Of a stretch of DNA of 64,000 bases, positions 17,491 to 25,926 are shown in pieces. The position numbers were made by a program, and so were the translations under genes. The stretch is from Pseudidiomarina planktonica (GTDB lineage: Bacteria > Pseudomonadota > Gammaproteobacteria > Enterobacterales > Alteromonadaceae), in contig NZ_FXWH01000001.1 of the NCBI RefSeq assembly GCF_900177775.1, positions 310,001 to 374,000 on the forward strand, written 5' to 3'. Numbering within the stretch: position 1 is the first letter of the stretch; each line of letters begins with the position of its first letter. The notes below the pieces were generated by a model. It worked only from the letters and a program-made list of their open reading frames with translations. It was not told the DNA's origin and ran no database searches.

Positions 17491-17706
17491 ATGTTACTTG
17501 TTGCTAAAATCATACTAGCACTACTGCTGATATTTACTTTAGTGAATCTGTTCAAAGCATTGTTTGCAATGCTGCGCAATGACCCTACAAAACCTTCAAT
17601 GTCACATTTTCTTGGGCGTCGGGTAGGCTTATCAGTACTAGCTATTATTATAGTGCTGGTGCTAATGGCTACCGGGGTACTGCAACCAAACCCGCGGCCG
17701 TACTAA
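17491..17706 (+). CDS. DUF2909 family twin-transmembrane small protein
   Basis: A 71-residue protein with two hydrophobic helices (about 3-27 and 46-66) joined by a short polar loop (MLRNDPTKPSMSHFLGRRVG). This matches the small DUF2909 family repeatedly found next to SURF1 and ctaE in gammaproteobacterial oxidase loci; its function is unknown. It is the only plus-strand gene within the minus-strand oxidase run, starting 14 bases from the SURF1 start and ending 35 bases before the ctaE stop. An oxidase-associated membrane role is inferred from context only. Confidence 0.8.
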   Translation: MLLVAKIILALLLIFTLVNLFKALFAMLRNDPTKPSMSHFLGRRVGLSVLAIIIVLVLMATGVLQPNPRPY

Positions 17707-17741
17707 CGTACGGCTCGGGGTTCGAACACTGAATCGGGAAG

Positions 17742-18620
17742 TTAGAATACGTAAACTACGAAGAATAGACATACCCAAACTACGTCAACAAAGTGCCAGT
17801 ACCAACTTGTTGCTTGAAAGGCAAAGTGACTCTCTGGCGTGAAGTGGCCTTTTAATACGCGCAGGAACATCACAATTAACATGATGGTTCCTAGCGTCAC
17901 GTGCATTCCGTGGAAGCCTGTGAGCATATAGAAAGTATTGCCGTATACACCAGAATCCAGCTTCAAGCCTAAATCGTTGTAAGCGTGAACATACTCAGCG
18001 CCTTGCAGATACAGGAAGATAAGACCCAGCACAATGGTAATACCCAGCATGACTTTTAACTGGCCACGCTTATTCTTTTCCAAGCCAACGTGAGCAAAAT
18101 GACAGGTCACCGACGACAGCACCAATAAAATGGTGTTGTACAGTGGTAAACCAGCCCAACCCATGGCCTGCGTTGTGGTACCGCCCGGAGTTTCGGTGAG
18201 CGGCCACATGGCACTAAAATCAGGCCATAGAACTTCATTGGTCATGGCGTTGTTACTCGCACCACCAAGCCATTCCACGGCAATAACGCGGGCGTAAAAC
18301 AGCGCACCGAAGAATGCTGCGAAGAACATCACTTCAGAGAAGATAAACCAGCTCATACCCTGACGGTAAGAGTTGCCTAATTGATCGCTGTAAAGGCCTT
18401 GCATGGATTCGTTGATTTGGTCACGGAACCAACCAAATAGCATTACCAGAATAACGGCGATACCAGCGAACAGAACGTTCATGCCGAAGCCGCTTTGTTC
18501 CTTGCTCATATCAATTACCGCATGACCGGCACCAAAGGCGATAAGGCCAAGCCCTATAGCACCAACGATTGGCCATGGACTGGAGGCCGGAACGTAATAT
18601 TTTTGTTGTTGTTCTGCCAT
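17742..18620 (-). CDS. ctaE: Cytochrome c oxidase subunit III
   Basis: Integral membrane subunit of the heme-copper oxidase, without redox cofactors. Seven predicted helices in 292 residues, with conserved MSWFIFSEVMFFAAFFGALF, the TGFHGMHVTLG motif and the C-terminal SWYWHFVDVVWVCLF. The N-terminus is longer than in the shortest members, which is usual for this lineage. An AAGGA site precedes the ATG. It follows ctaG by 9 bases in the ctaC-ctaD-ctaG-ctaE unit. Confidence 0.96.
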   Translation of the reverse strand: MAEQQQKYYVPASSPWPIVGAIGLGLIAFGAGHAVIDMSKEQSGFGMNVLFAGIAVILVMLFGWFRDQINESMQGLYSDQLGNSYRQGMSWFIFSEVMFFAAFFGALFYARVIAVEWLGGASNNAMTNEVLWPDFSAMWPLTETPGGTTTQAMGWAGLPLYNTILLVLSSVTCHFAHVGLEKNKRGQLKVMLGITIVLGLIFLYLQGAEYVHAYNDLGLKLDSGVYGNTFYMLTGFHGMHVTLGTIMLIVMFLRVLKGHFTPESHFAFQATSWYWHFVDVVWVCLFFVVYVF

Positions 18621-18629
18621 AACTATTCC

Positions 18630-19208
18630 TTATTCTGCGCTGCTCATTTGAGCCAGCACGTCTGCAGTAGCATTAGCCGTCATATCATAGAGCGTATATG
18701 ACAACGTTAAGGTCGTAATGTGTTCAGGAATATCCGGATCTAAGTAAAACTGCATTGGCATGACGGTATCGGAATTCGCCTGCAACGGCTGCTGATTAAA
18801 GCAAAAACACTCAGTTTTATTCAGGTAAAGCGCGGCTTCGCCTGGAGCTACTGAAGGAATTGCCTGAGCAACCATGTTGTTTGGTGTGCGGTTATGGGCC
18901 AAAAAGTTAACCACGCGAGTTTCCCCCGGGTGTACTTTTACTTCTTTTAATTCAGGCCCAAAATCCCACGGCATACCTTTATTGTTCCGGGTAATGAACT
19001 GGACGCGTACCACCCGTGATTTATCGATTTCACCAGCTGAAACGACCGCTTGTTCGTTTTTAGTGCGACCGTTAAAGCCAGTGATATCACAAAACACGTC
19101 GTAAAGTGGCACCAGCGCGAAACCAAAGGCGAACATACAGACCACGGTAACTAATAGCCGTTTTACGATGCGGCCATTATCAGGGCGTTGTGTATTTTGT
19201 TCGGTCAT
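18630..19208 (-). CDS. ctaG: Cytochrome c oxidase assembly protein CtaG/Cox11
   Basis: Copper chaperone for the CuB site of subunit I. A single N-terminal membrane helix (about 20-38) precedes a periplasmic immunoglobulin-like domain with the copper-binding ECFCFNQQPL motif (two Cys). VPLYDVFCDITGFNGRT is also characteristic. The start at 19208 follows GGAGG with 8 bases spacing; a TTG five codons upstream overlaps that site and is rejected. 192 residues is normal. It lies between ctaD (21 bases upstream) and ctaE. Confidence 0.95.
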   Translation of the reverse strand: MTEQNTQRPDNGRIVKRLLVTVVCMFAFGFALVPLYDVFCDITGFNGRTKNEQAVVSAGEIDKSRVVRVQFITRNNKGMPWDFGPELKEVKVHPGETRVVNFLAHNRTPNNMVAQAIPSVAPGEAALYLNKTECFCFNQQPLQANSDTVMPMQFYLDPDIPEHITTLTLSYTLYDMTANATADVLAQMSSAE

Positions 19209-19229
19209 CGCGATGTCCTCCAAACTCTA

Positions 19230-20828
19230 CTATTTGATTTCAGGTGGTGTTTCAAAGGTGTGGTATGGCGCAGGCGAAGGCACTGTCCATTCTAAACCTT
19301 CAGCACCGTCCCAAGGTTTCGCCAGGGCTTTCTCGCCGCCACGACAACACTTAATCACAATCCACAGGAACATTAACTGGGTCAGACCGAAGGCAAAGCC
19401 ACCGATACTAACGATTTGATTAATGTCGGCAAACTGCAACGCGTAATCAGGGATTCGGCGCGGCATACCGGCTAAACCTGCGAAATGCATTGGGAAGAAC
19501 AGCACGTTGACCGAAATAAGGGACAACCAGAAGTGCCATTTTGCCAGCGTTTCGTCGTACATGTTGCCAGTCCATTTCGGCAGCCAGTAGTAAGCGGCAG
19601 CCATAATGGAGAAGATAGCACCTGTTACCAGTACATAGTGGAAATGCGCCACTACGAAGTAGGTATCGTGGTATTGGAAGTCAACCGGGGTAATTGCCAG
19701 CATTAAGCCGGAGAACCCGCCAATGGTGAACAAAATGACGAACGCCAGGGCAAATAGCATTGGAGTTTCAAAGGTCATTGAGCCACGCCACATAGTGGCA
19801 ACCCAGTTAAATATCTTCACGCCCGTAGGTACTGCAATAAGCATGGTGCAGTACATAAAGAACAGTTCAGCAAATACCGGCATACCTGTGGTGAACATGT
19901 GGTGTGCCCAAACCAGGAACGACAACACGGCAATGGCAGCAGTGGCGTATACCATAGAGGCATAACCAAATAGAGGTTTTCGTGTGAAGGCTGGAATGAT
20001 GGCGGAAATGATACCAAATGAAGGCAGTATCATAATGTACACCTCTGGGTGACCGAAGAACCAGAATATATGCTGGAACATAACGGGGTCACCACCACCG
20101 GCGGCGTCAAAGAAGCTGGTGCCGAAGTACTTATCGGTTAATACCATGGTTACTGCACCGGCCAGAACCGGCATCACGGCAATCAGCAGGAACGCAGTAA
20201 TGAACCAGGTCCAAACGAACAGTGGCATCTTCATATAACTCATGCCAGGTGCGCGCATGTTCATAATGGTCACAATCACGTTGATAGCGCCCATAATGGA
20301 AGAAATACCCATAATGTGCACCGAGAACACGAACAACGCGGTGGAGTCACTGCTGTAGGTAGTTGATAGTGGAGCATAGAAAGTCCAACCGAATGCCGGT
20401 CCGCCACCTTCCATAAATAATGAACCTAATAAAATCGCGAAAGCGAAAGGTAAGATCCAGAAGCTCCAGTTGTTCATGCGTGGCAGCGCCATATCCGGCG
20501 CACCAATCATCATTGGAATCATCCAGTTAGCCAAGCCGGTAAAGGCTGGCATAACAGCACCGAAAACCATGATAAGACCATGAACAGTGGTCATTTGGTT
20601 AAAGAAATGCGGGTCAACTAACTGTAAACCCGGTTGAAATAGCTCAGCGCGAATAACCATCGCCATTGCGCCGCCCACCAAGAACATAATGAAACTGAAC
20701 CACAAATAAAGGGAACCAATATCTTTATGGTTGGTGGTAAATAGCCAACGGGTTACGCCGGTGGCTTTGTGATCATGATGCTCGTGATCATGATCGTGAT
20801 CTTGAATAGCTTCGCCTGCAGTACTCAT
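19230..20828 (-). CDS. ctaD: Cytochrome c oxidase subunit I (aa3 type)
   Basis: Catalytic subunit carrying heme a and the heme a3-CuB centre, coupling oxygen reduction to proton pumping. Conserved FWFFGHPEVYIMILP contains the CuB His and cross-linked Tyr region, VWAHHMFTTG the next two CuB ligands, and YFVVAHFHYVLVTG the heme ligands. AVMPVLAGAVTMVLTD is also typical. 532 residues with 12 helices is normal. The start at 20828 has AGGGGAG upstream. Odd: residues 10-21 form a run of alternating Asp/His (DHDHDHEHHDHK) before the first helix, which is not part of the standard fold. Confidence 0.97.
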   Translation of the reverse strand: MSTAGEAIQDHDHDHEHHDHKATGVTRWLFTTNHKDIGSLYLWFSFIMFLVGGAMAMVIRAELFQPGLQLVDPHFFNQMTTVHGLIMVFGAVMPAFTGLANWMIPMMIGAPDMALPRMNNWSFWILPFAFAILLGSLFMEGGGPAFGWTFYAPLSTTYSSDSTALFVFSVHIMGISSIMGAINVIVTIMNMRAPGMSYMKMPLFVWTWFITAFLLIAVMPVLAGAVTMVLTDKYFGTSFFDAAGGGDPVMFQHIFWFFGHPEVYIMILPSFGIISAIIPAFTRKPLFGYASMVYATAAIAVLSFLVWAHHMFTTGMPVFAELFFMYCTMLIAVPTGVKIFNWVATMWRGSMTFETPMLFALAFVILFTIGGFSGLMLAITPVDFQYHDTYFVVAHFHYVLVTGAIFSIMAAAYYWLPKWTGNMYDETLAKWHFWLSLISVNVLFFPMHFAGLAGMPRRIPDYALQFADINQIVSIGGFAFGLTQLMFLWIVIKCCRGGEKALAKPWDGAEGLEWTVPSPAPYHTFETPPEIK

Positions 20829-20840
20829 AGCTAGCTCCCC

Positions 20841-21962
20841 TTATTGATTCATATATTCGTTAACATCAGCGGCTTGAACCCGCTCACCGGTGTCGTTACC
20901 CCAAGCATTTCGCTCATAAGTAATGACCGCCGCGAGCTCACGCAGGCTTAACTGATTACCAAAGGCTTGCATAGCAGTACCTGATGCGCCGTTTACGACC
21001 ACATCAATATGCGCAGGTATGTCATTAAGTGCCATGTCACTGCCTTTCAGAGCCGGGAATACACCCGGAACACCTTCACCATTTGCCTGGTGACAAGCAG
21101 CACAAGAACCAAGATAAACGCTTTCGCCAAGATCCATTAACTCGTCCATGCTCATTTCCATAGACATCAGGCGTTGTTCTTCTTCTTTGGCTTTAAGTTG
21201 GCGCTCTTCTTCAGCAGCAATCCATTCTTCGTATTCAGCCGGTTCTTTGGCAATAACGACCACTGGCATGAAGCCATGATCTTTACCGCAAAGCTCCGCA
21301 CATTGGCCACGATAAATGCCAGGCTCATCAATGCGAGTCCAGGCTTCGTTTATAAAGCCAGGGTTAGCGTCTTTTTTCACTGCAAAATCCGGTACCCACC
21401 ATGAGTGAATAACGTCATCTGAGGTAATCAAAAAGCGAATCTTCTGACCGGTAGGAACCACCAACGGGCGGTCAACTTCCAGCAAGTAGTTTTCACCTTT
21501 ATCCAGACGGTTGTTTATTTGATCCTGGCGCGTGGCTAACAGACTGAAATACTCAACTTCGTTGTCGAAATATTTGTAGTGCCATTTCCACTGCGAGCCC
21601 GTGACTTGAACGGTAACATCAGCATCTGATGTATCTTCCATTGCAATCAGGGTAGTGGTGGCCGGAATAGCCATACCAATAAGGATCAGGAAAGGAACGA
21701 CGGTCCACACAATTTCCACTTTGACATTCTCGTGGAAAGTAGCAGGTTTAGCACCTTTCGAACGACGGTGTACGAACATGGACCAGAACATGGCACCAAA
21801 TACGACAACACCTATCACACAACAGATATAAAAAATCGTCATGTGCAGGTCATAAACACGCGAACTTATATCCGTTACCCCACGGGTAAGGTTAAGTTGC
21901 GATTCAGCAAGGGCAGATGAACTGAACAATGCTGTTAACGCTAGTATTAGTCTCGTTTTCAC
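20841..21962 (-). CDS. ctaC: Cytochrome c oxidase subunit II with fused cytochrome c domain
   Basis: Subunit II receives electrons at its CuA centre. A signal peptide (about 1-19, ending SALA) is followed by two membrane helices, the cupredoxin domain with CuA ligands in CAELCGKDHGFMP and an upstream His in DDVIHSWWVPDF, and then a C-terminal cytochrome c domain with CAACH and a likely Met axial ligand. This makes it a caa3-type subunit. A Glu/Lys-rich helix links the two domains. The GTG start at 21962 is chosen because GAGAGGAG lies 7 bases upstream and the signal peptide begins there; the longer frame to 22055 adds an unlikely N-terminus. First gene of the oxidase operon. Confidence 0.94.
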   Translation of the reverse strand: MKTRLILALTALFSSSALAESQLNLTRGVTDISSRVYDLHMTIFYICCVIGVVVFGAMFWSMFVHRRSKGAKPATFHENVKVEIVWTVVPFLILIGMAIPATTTLIAMEDTSDADVTVQVTGSQWKWHYKYFDNEVEYFSLLATRQDQINNRLDKGENYLLEVDRPLVVPTGQKIRFLITSDDVIHSWWVPDFAVKKDANPGFINEAWTRIDEPGIYRGQCAELCGKDHGFMPVVVIAKEPAEYEEWIAAEEERQLKAKEEEQRLMSMEMSMDELMDLGESVYLGSCAACHQANGEGVPGVFPALKGSDMALNDIPAHIDVVVNGASGTAMQAFGNQLSLRELAAVITYERNAWGNDTGERVQAADVNEYMNQ

Positions 21963-22287
21963 GCGACAACTCCTCTCATTCTTCTGACGCGGCAAGCCAC
22001 GAATACACCGAAGTGCGAGTCTGAAGAACAAAGAGGTAAGCAGAAAAAGGAACAACTTTCCCCAAGAAATCGCTTTCCCCGCTAACCCTTTGTTATGGTT
22101 ATTGTTATAAAAATATAGTTAGTAGTGCGTTAGCAGTTAAAATCGCAGCCAATGTAGCATGGGCTGACGAAAAAGACATCGCAAAAGTTAACAAAATTGG
22201 AAAGAGGTTACGAGCTATTTTTTCAACTAATCGTATAAAAAAAGGGCTGCGCAGGGCAGCCCTCGAACAAAAGACTCTGCCTGAGGA
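21963..22287. other. Intergenic region between ctaC and sulA
   Basis: 325 bases with no supported gene. It holds the ctaC ribosome site, an AT-rich stretch (about 22090-22150) where the ctaC promoter is expected but no strong -35/-10 pair could be settled, and the terminator of lexA-sulA at the right end. Confidence 0.55.
22237..22263 (-). terminator. Rho-independent terminator of lexA-sulA
   Basis: A 7-bp GC-rich stem, GGGCTGC (22244-22250) against GCAGCCC (22256-22262), with a 5-base loop. Read on the minus strand it is followed by a run of seven T (the A run at 22237-22243). It lies 25 bases after the sulA stop. Confidence 0.88.
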
Positions 22288-22701
22288 TTAGTGGAGTGGG
22301 GTACGCAGAGTCAATTCTGAAAAGATAAAGCTGGTGGTTTGGCTAACCCGACTGGCCATTTTTATGCGTTGTTGGGTACGTGGCGACACACCTTCCAGCC
22401 AACTAATAACAACACCACTGGTACCAGCTAGTATGGCTTGCTCAGTAGCCCATTCGCGCTGATCGTTGTCTTTGCCCTGAATCCAGCGAATGCGGCCGCG
22501 ACTGATTCCTTGATCGGCCAGGCTTTCAATTTGCTCCCGGCTGGCGCCAATTACCGTTACCCATTTGTGAGTTTTCATTGCCTGGGCAACTACTGTAGGT
22601 AATACCGCAGCCAAATCTTGAGTACTGTCTGCATGTATATCTGCAACTTGATTGGTAACCAAGGCTGGGTTTTGTTCTGTTGCTACATTTGTAATCATCA
22701 T
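22288..22701 (-). CDS. sulA: SulA-like SOS cell division inhibitor
   Basis: Predicted inhibitor of FtsZ polymerisation made during DNA damage. The 137-residue protein is weakly conserved, but its C-terminal half follows the SulA pattern: [30 protein letters not shown] and [13 protein letters not shown], a RecA-like fold remnant. The start at 22701 gives an ATGA overlap with the lexA stop and puts GGAG 7 bases upstream; an ATG two codons earlier is too close to that site. Directly downstream of lexA in one unit, the arrangement known from Pseudomonas, so SOS control follows from the boxes at 23325-23360. Assignment rests on context plus moderate similarity. Confidence 0.8.
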   Translation of the reverse strand: MMITNVATEQNPALVTNQVADIHADSTQDLAAVLPTVVAQAMKTHKWVTVIGASREQIESLADQGISRGRIRWIQGKDNDQREWATEQAILAGTSGVVISWLEGVSPRTQQRIKMASRVSQTTSFIFSELTLRTPLH

Positions 22702-23315
22702 AACCATGCTCCATTTCGAACAATACCAACCGCTAACCCTTCAATCGTGAAATATTGCTGCGTAAGGTCTACGGTAATGGTGGAGAATTCATCGTTTTCG
22801 GGATGCAGCAGAATTTTGCTGCCCTGTTTTTCAAAGCGTTTCACGGTCACGTCTTCATCAACGCGAGCCACTATAATCTGGCCATTGCGAGCTTCTATGG
22901 TTTTATGTACAGCCAGCAAGTCGCCGTCTAGAATGCCGATATCCTTCATGCTCATGCCATTTACCCGCAAGAGGAAGTCGGCGTGCGGGTGAAATAGGTT
23001 TTCATCGATACGGTAATGACTCTCGACGTGCTCTTGCGCAAGAATAGGTTCTCCTGCGGCTACTCGACCGATTAAGGGCAAGCCTTCCGGGAGAGGATCT
23101 TCAACGCCAACCAGACGGATGCCGCGTGACATTCCTGGTAGCATCTCAATGACGCCCTTCTTGGCCAACGCTTTCAAGTGATCTTCCGCTGAGTTGGCGG
23201 AACGAAAACCGAGTCGCTTTGCAATTTCTGCGCGAGTTGGCGGCATACCGGTCGCATCAATATTATCTTTGATTAAATCAAAAATTTCTTGCTGTCTTGG
23301 TGTTAATGGCTTCAT
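22698..23315 (-). CDS. lexA: LexA repressor
   Basis: SOS master repressor that cleaves itself when RecA is activated. The N-terminal winged helix (about 1-70) contains [27 protein letters not shown] in pieces typical of LexA (key residues [15 protein letters not shown]). The cleavage site A87-G88 lies in RVAAGEP, the nucleophile S122 in GMSMKDIG and the lysine K159 in DEDVTVKRF; their 37-residue spacing equals that of E. coli S119/K156. 205 residues is normal. The start at 23315 excludes 25 extra residues of an open frame that runs through the operator. Two SOS boxes lie 10-45 bases upstream; sulA overlaps its stop codon. Confidence 0.97.
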   Translation of the reverse strand: MKPLTPRQQEIFDLIKDNIDATGMPPTRAEIAKRLGFRSANSAEDHLKALAKKGVIEMLPGMSRGIRLVGVEDPLPEGLPLIGRVAAGEPILAQEHVESHYRIDENLFHPHADFLLRVNGMSMKDIGILDGDLLAVHKTIEARNGQIIVARVDEDVTVKRFEKQGSKILLHPENDEFSTITVDLTQQYFTIEGLAVGIVRNGAWL

Positions 23316-23324
23316 TTGAGATAC

Positions 23325-23340
23325 CTGTTTATCTATACAG
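23325..23340. promoter_or_regulatory. LexA (SOS) box 1
   Basis: CTGTTTATCTATACAG has the CTG-N10-CAG form of the gammaproteobacterial LexA operator. It lies 10 bases upstream of the lexA ATG, consistent with autoregulation of lexA-sulA. Confidence 0.9.
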
Positions 23341-23344
23341 TACA

Positions 23345-23360
23345 CTGTGAGTATATACAG
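23345..23360. promoter_or_regulatory. LexA (SOS) box 2
   Basis: CTGTGAGTATATACAG, a second CTG-N10-CAG operator exactly 20 bases from the first. Tandem boxes at this spacing, two helical turns apart, are also known in front of E. coli lexA. Confidence 0.9.
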
Positions 23361-23475
23361 GTATTTCAAATGTACAAATATTTTTTTCATCGGCAGTGAT
23401 CAACGACAGGACAATGAGGACAAAACAAAGCCTCAGTGCTATGCTAGGAACCCGTCTGTGATTTAGGGTAACAAC

Positions 23476-25911
23476 ATGAATTTGAGAGGGTTCTGGTATT
23501 CGCTATTGCGCTGGCCCGTTCGGTGGTTAACGCGATTTGAGGTTATTGTTGATGCTCCGGAAGATGCTGAAACTAAGGCCACTGACACTGTTTATGTCAT
23601 GCGGTCGAACTCAGTAGCCGACTTATTAGTGGCACAACGAGCACTGGAGAAAAAAGGGCTCGCCGACCCCAGGTCACCGCTGCGCATTGGCAACACCGAG
23701 TTACCCCGGGTGATGTTGTTAGCCGAAGCCGAGCCAGATTCGTCCCGGCAGGCCATAGACGAGTTCCATCAGTTACTTGAATTTCATCGCCAGCATCCTG
23801 ACTGCAATATTCAAGTACTACCACTAGGTTTGTTCTGGGGGCGTAAGCCCGGTCAGGAGCGTCGCGAAGGCCAGACCATGGTTGCCGATGTTGATAACCC
23901 CGGCATGTGGCGCAAATTCCTTTTAGTTCTGTTTTCCGGCCGCAACATTCTGGTCCGCGTGAGTCGCCCGGTAAGTTTGCGTCGTATGACCGACGATTTT
24001 GGCAGCGACCGCCGCATTGCTCAAAAGCTTACCCGGGTTGCGCGCGTGCACTTTAGTCGCATGCGTCATGCCGTTGCGGGTCCTAAGCTAACCGGTCGCG
24101 ATCAGGTTATTCGAGAGTTGCTGGCAACTCCGGCTTTACAGAAGGCCATTCGGGAAGAAGCGAAAAGCCGCAAAGTGAGTCAGCAAGAAGCAACCAAAAC
24201 CGCTGAAAAATACTTGCGCGAAATAGCCGCAAATTATAGTGAAACCCTGGTGCGGGTACTCGACCGCTTCATGTCCTGGATGTGGAGCCGTATTTATAAC
24301 GGTATTGAAGTGAGCGGGGGTGATACCTTGCGCAAGTTGGCGCAGGCTGGTCATGAAGTTATTTACGTTCCCTGTCATCGTAGCCACATGGACTACTTGC
24401 TGCTTAGTTACGTGATCTATAAAGAAGGGTTGGTACCGCCGCACATTGCAGCCGGCGTAAACCTGAATTTCTTCCCGGTAGGAAGCCTGTTCCGCCGTGG
24501 TGGCGCTTTCTTTATTCGGCGTAGCTTCCGAGGCAACAAACTCTATTCCGCTGTGTTCCGCGAATACCTGTGTCGATTATTCCAAAAAGGCTACCCGGTT
24601 AAGTACTTTACCGAGGGTGGCCGCAGTCGCACCGGCCGCTTGTTGCAGCCGAAAACCGGCATGATAGCCATGACGGTGCAGGGGATGCTGCGCGATCAGC
24701 AGCGTCCGGTTTCCATAGTGCCGGTGTACCTTGGTTACGAACACGTAATGGAAGTGAACACTTACTTAAAAGAGTTACAGGGTAAAACCAAAGAAAAAGA
24801 GTCAATGTTCCAGGTACTGAAAACGGTGCGTAAATTACGTAACTTTGGGCATGGCTACGTTAACTTCGGTGAGCCACTGAACTTAGGTGATGCGCTAGAT
24901 CAAATTCAGCCGCAGTGGCGCGATTGTATGACCCGCGGCGCCGAAGAGCCGGCGCGGCCGAAATGGCTAACGCCTACGGTAAATGTGTTGGCAGAGCACA
25001 TTATGCAGCGTATTAACGATGCCGGTGCCTTAAATAGCGTGAACTTAACCGCGCTTGCACTGTTAAGTGCCGAGCATCATGCGCTAACAAAAGAAGAGTT
25101 AGTAGCGCAACTTAGTTTGTACACCAGCTTGTTACGTGAGGTTCCATATAGCGAGACCGCGACAGTGCTTGAAGGTGACGGTGAGCGCTTGTGGGAATTA
25201 GCGCAAACCATAGATAAGTTCAGTGTGAAAAGCGACAGCATGGGCGAGGTTGTGCACGTTGACGGTGCCAACGCTATTGCCATGACCTACTACCGCAACA
25301 ACATTATTCATATGATGATTGTGCCCGCGTTAGTAGCTAGCTTTGCCATAGCGAATAAACGTTTTACCACCGCCGCAGCGGCTGACTTTATTGCCGAACT
25401 GTTACCTATGCTAAAAGCGGAGCTGTTCATTAGTCACGAACAAGACGATGTGCAAGTGTGGGTAGCGGCCTTACTTGAAGAGTTTGCTGCGCAACAATTA
25501 ATTGAAGCGCATAGCGGCGGCTGGCAGGTGGCTGAGCGCGAAAGCCGGGCCTACTTCCAGTTACGACTGCTGGCGCGAGGTAGTAGTGAGACCTTGCAAC
25601 GCTATGCCATTGTACTGGAGTTATTACAGCAGGCGCAGCCGATTTCCCGCCATGACCTGGAGCAGCATTCGACTACATTAGCGGAACGTTTGAGCGACAT
25701 GCATGGTATTAGTGCGCCAGAGTTCTTTGACAAGAAAGTGCTGAGTACTTTTGTGGCGACCTTAAAAGCGCTCGACTACATAGTGGTGACCGAAGAGGGT
25801 GATCTTGCCGCTGACGAACGGGTTGGCATACTGAGCGACAAGGTTGATGAAATGCTCGACACCGCCGTGTTGCAAACCATCCGACAGTCAGTGCGACGCT
25901 TACTGGACTAA
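23476..25911 (+). CDS. plsB: Glycerol-3-phosphate 1-O-acyltransferase
   Basis: Inner-membrane enzyme making lysophosphatidic acid from glycerol-3-phosphate and acyl-ACP or acyl-CoA, the first step of phospholipid synthesis. The acyltransferase blocks are in order: H301-X4-D306 in CHRSHMDYLL, GGAFFIRRSFRGNKLYS, FTEGGRSRTGR and SIVPVYLGYEHVME. 811 residues is a normal PlsB length. It is divergent from lexA with 160 bases between, and converges on ubiA. E. coli keeps the same neighbourhood (ubiC-ubiA-plsB-lexA), though in different orientation. Confidence 0.97.
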   Translation: MNLRGFWYSLLRWPVRWLTRFEVIVDAPEDAETKATDTVYVMRSNSVADLLVAQRALEKKGLADPRSPLRIGNTELPRVMLLAEAEPDSSRQAIDEFHQLLEFHRQHPDCNIQVLPLGLFWGRKPGQERREGQTMVADVDNPGMWRKFLLVLFSGRNILVRVSRPVSLRRMTDDFGSDRRIAQKLTRVARVHFSRMRHAVAGPKLTGRDQVIRELLATPALQKAIREEAKSRKVSQQEATKTAEKYLREIAANYSETLVRVLDRFMSWMWSRIYNGIEVSGGDTLRKLAQAGHEVIYVPCHRSHMDYLLLSYVIYKEGLVPPHIAAGVNLNFFPVGSLFRRGGAFFIRRSFRGNKLYSAVFREYLCRLFQKGYPVKYFTEGGRSRTGRLLQPKTGMIAMTVQGMLRDQQRPVSIVPVYLGYEHVMEVNTYLKELQGKTKEKESMFQVLKTVRKLRNFGHGYVNFGEPLNLGDALDQIQPQWRDCMTRGAEEPARPKWLTPTVNVLAEHIMQRINDAGALNSVNLTALALLSAEHHALTKEELVAQLSLYTSLLREVPYSETATVLEGDGERLWELAQTIDKFSVKSDSMGEVVHVDGANAIAMTYYRNNIIHMMIVPALVASFAIANKRFTTAAAADFIAELLPMLKAELFISHEQDDVQVWVAALLEEFAAQQLIEAHSGGWQVAERESRAYFQLRLLARGSSETLQRYAIVLELLQQAQPISRHDLEQHSTTLAERLSDMHGISAPEFFDKKVLSTFVATLKALDYIVVTEEGDLAADERVGILSDKVDEMLDTAVLQTIRQSVRRLLD

Positions 25912-25926
25912 GGTGTTCAGTAAGCG

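Noticed and set aside
20766-20803. Repeated GATCAT/GATCGT motif looking like a tandem DNA repeat
   Set aside because: It is explained by alternating His and Asp codons at the start of ctaD; no further copies outside the gene.
21963-22055. A longer CtaC with an extra N-terminus
   Set aside because: It would bury the signal peptide; the GTG at 21962 has a well-spaced GAGAGGAG site.
23316-23390. A longer LexA starting at 23390
   Set aside because: The extra 25 codons run through both SOS boxes, and the family begins at MKPLTPRQQ.
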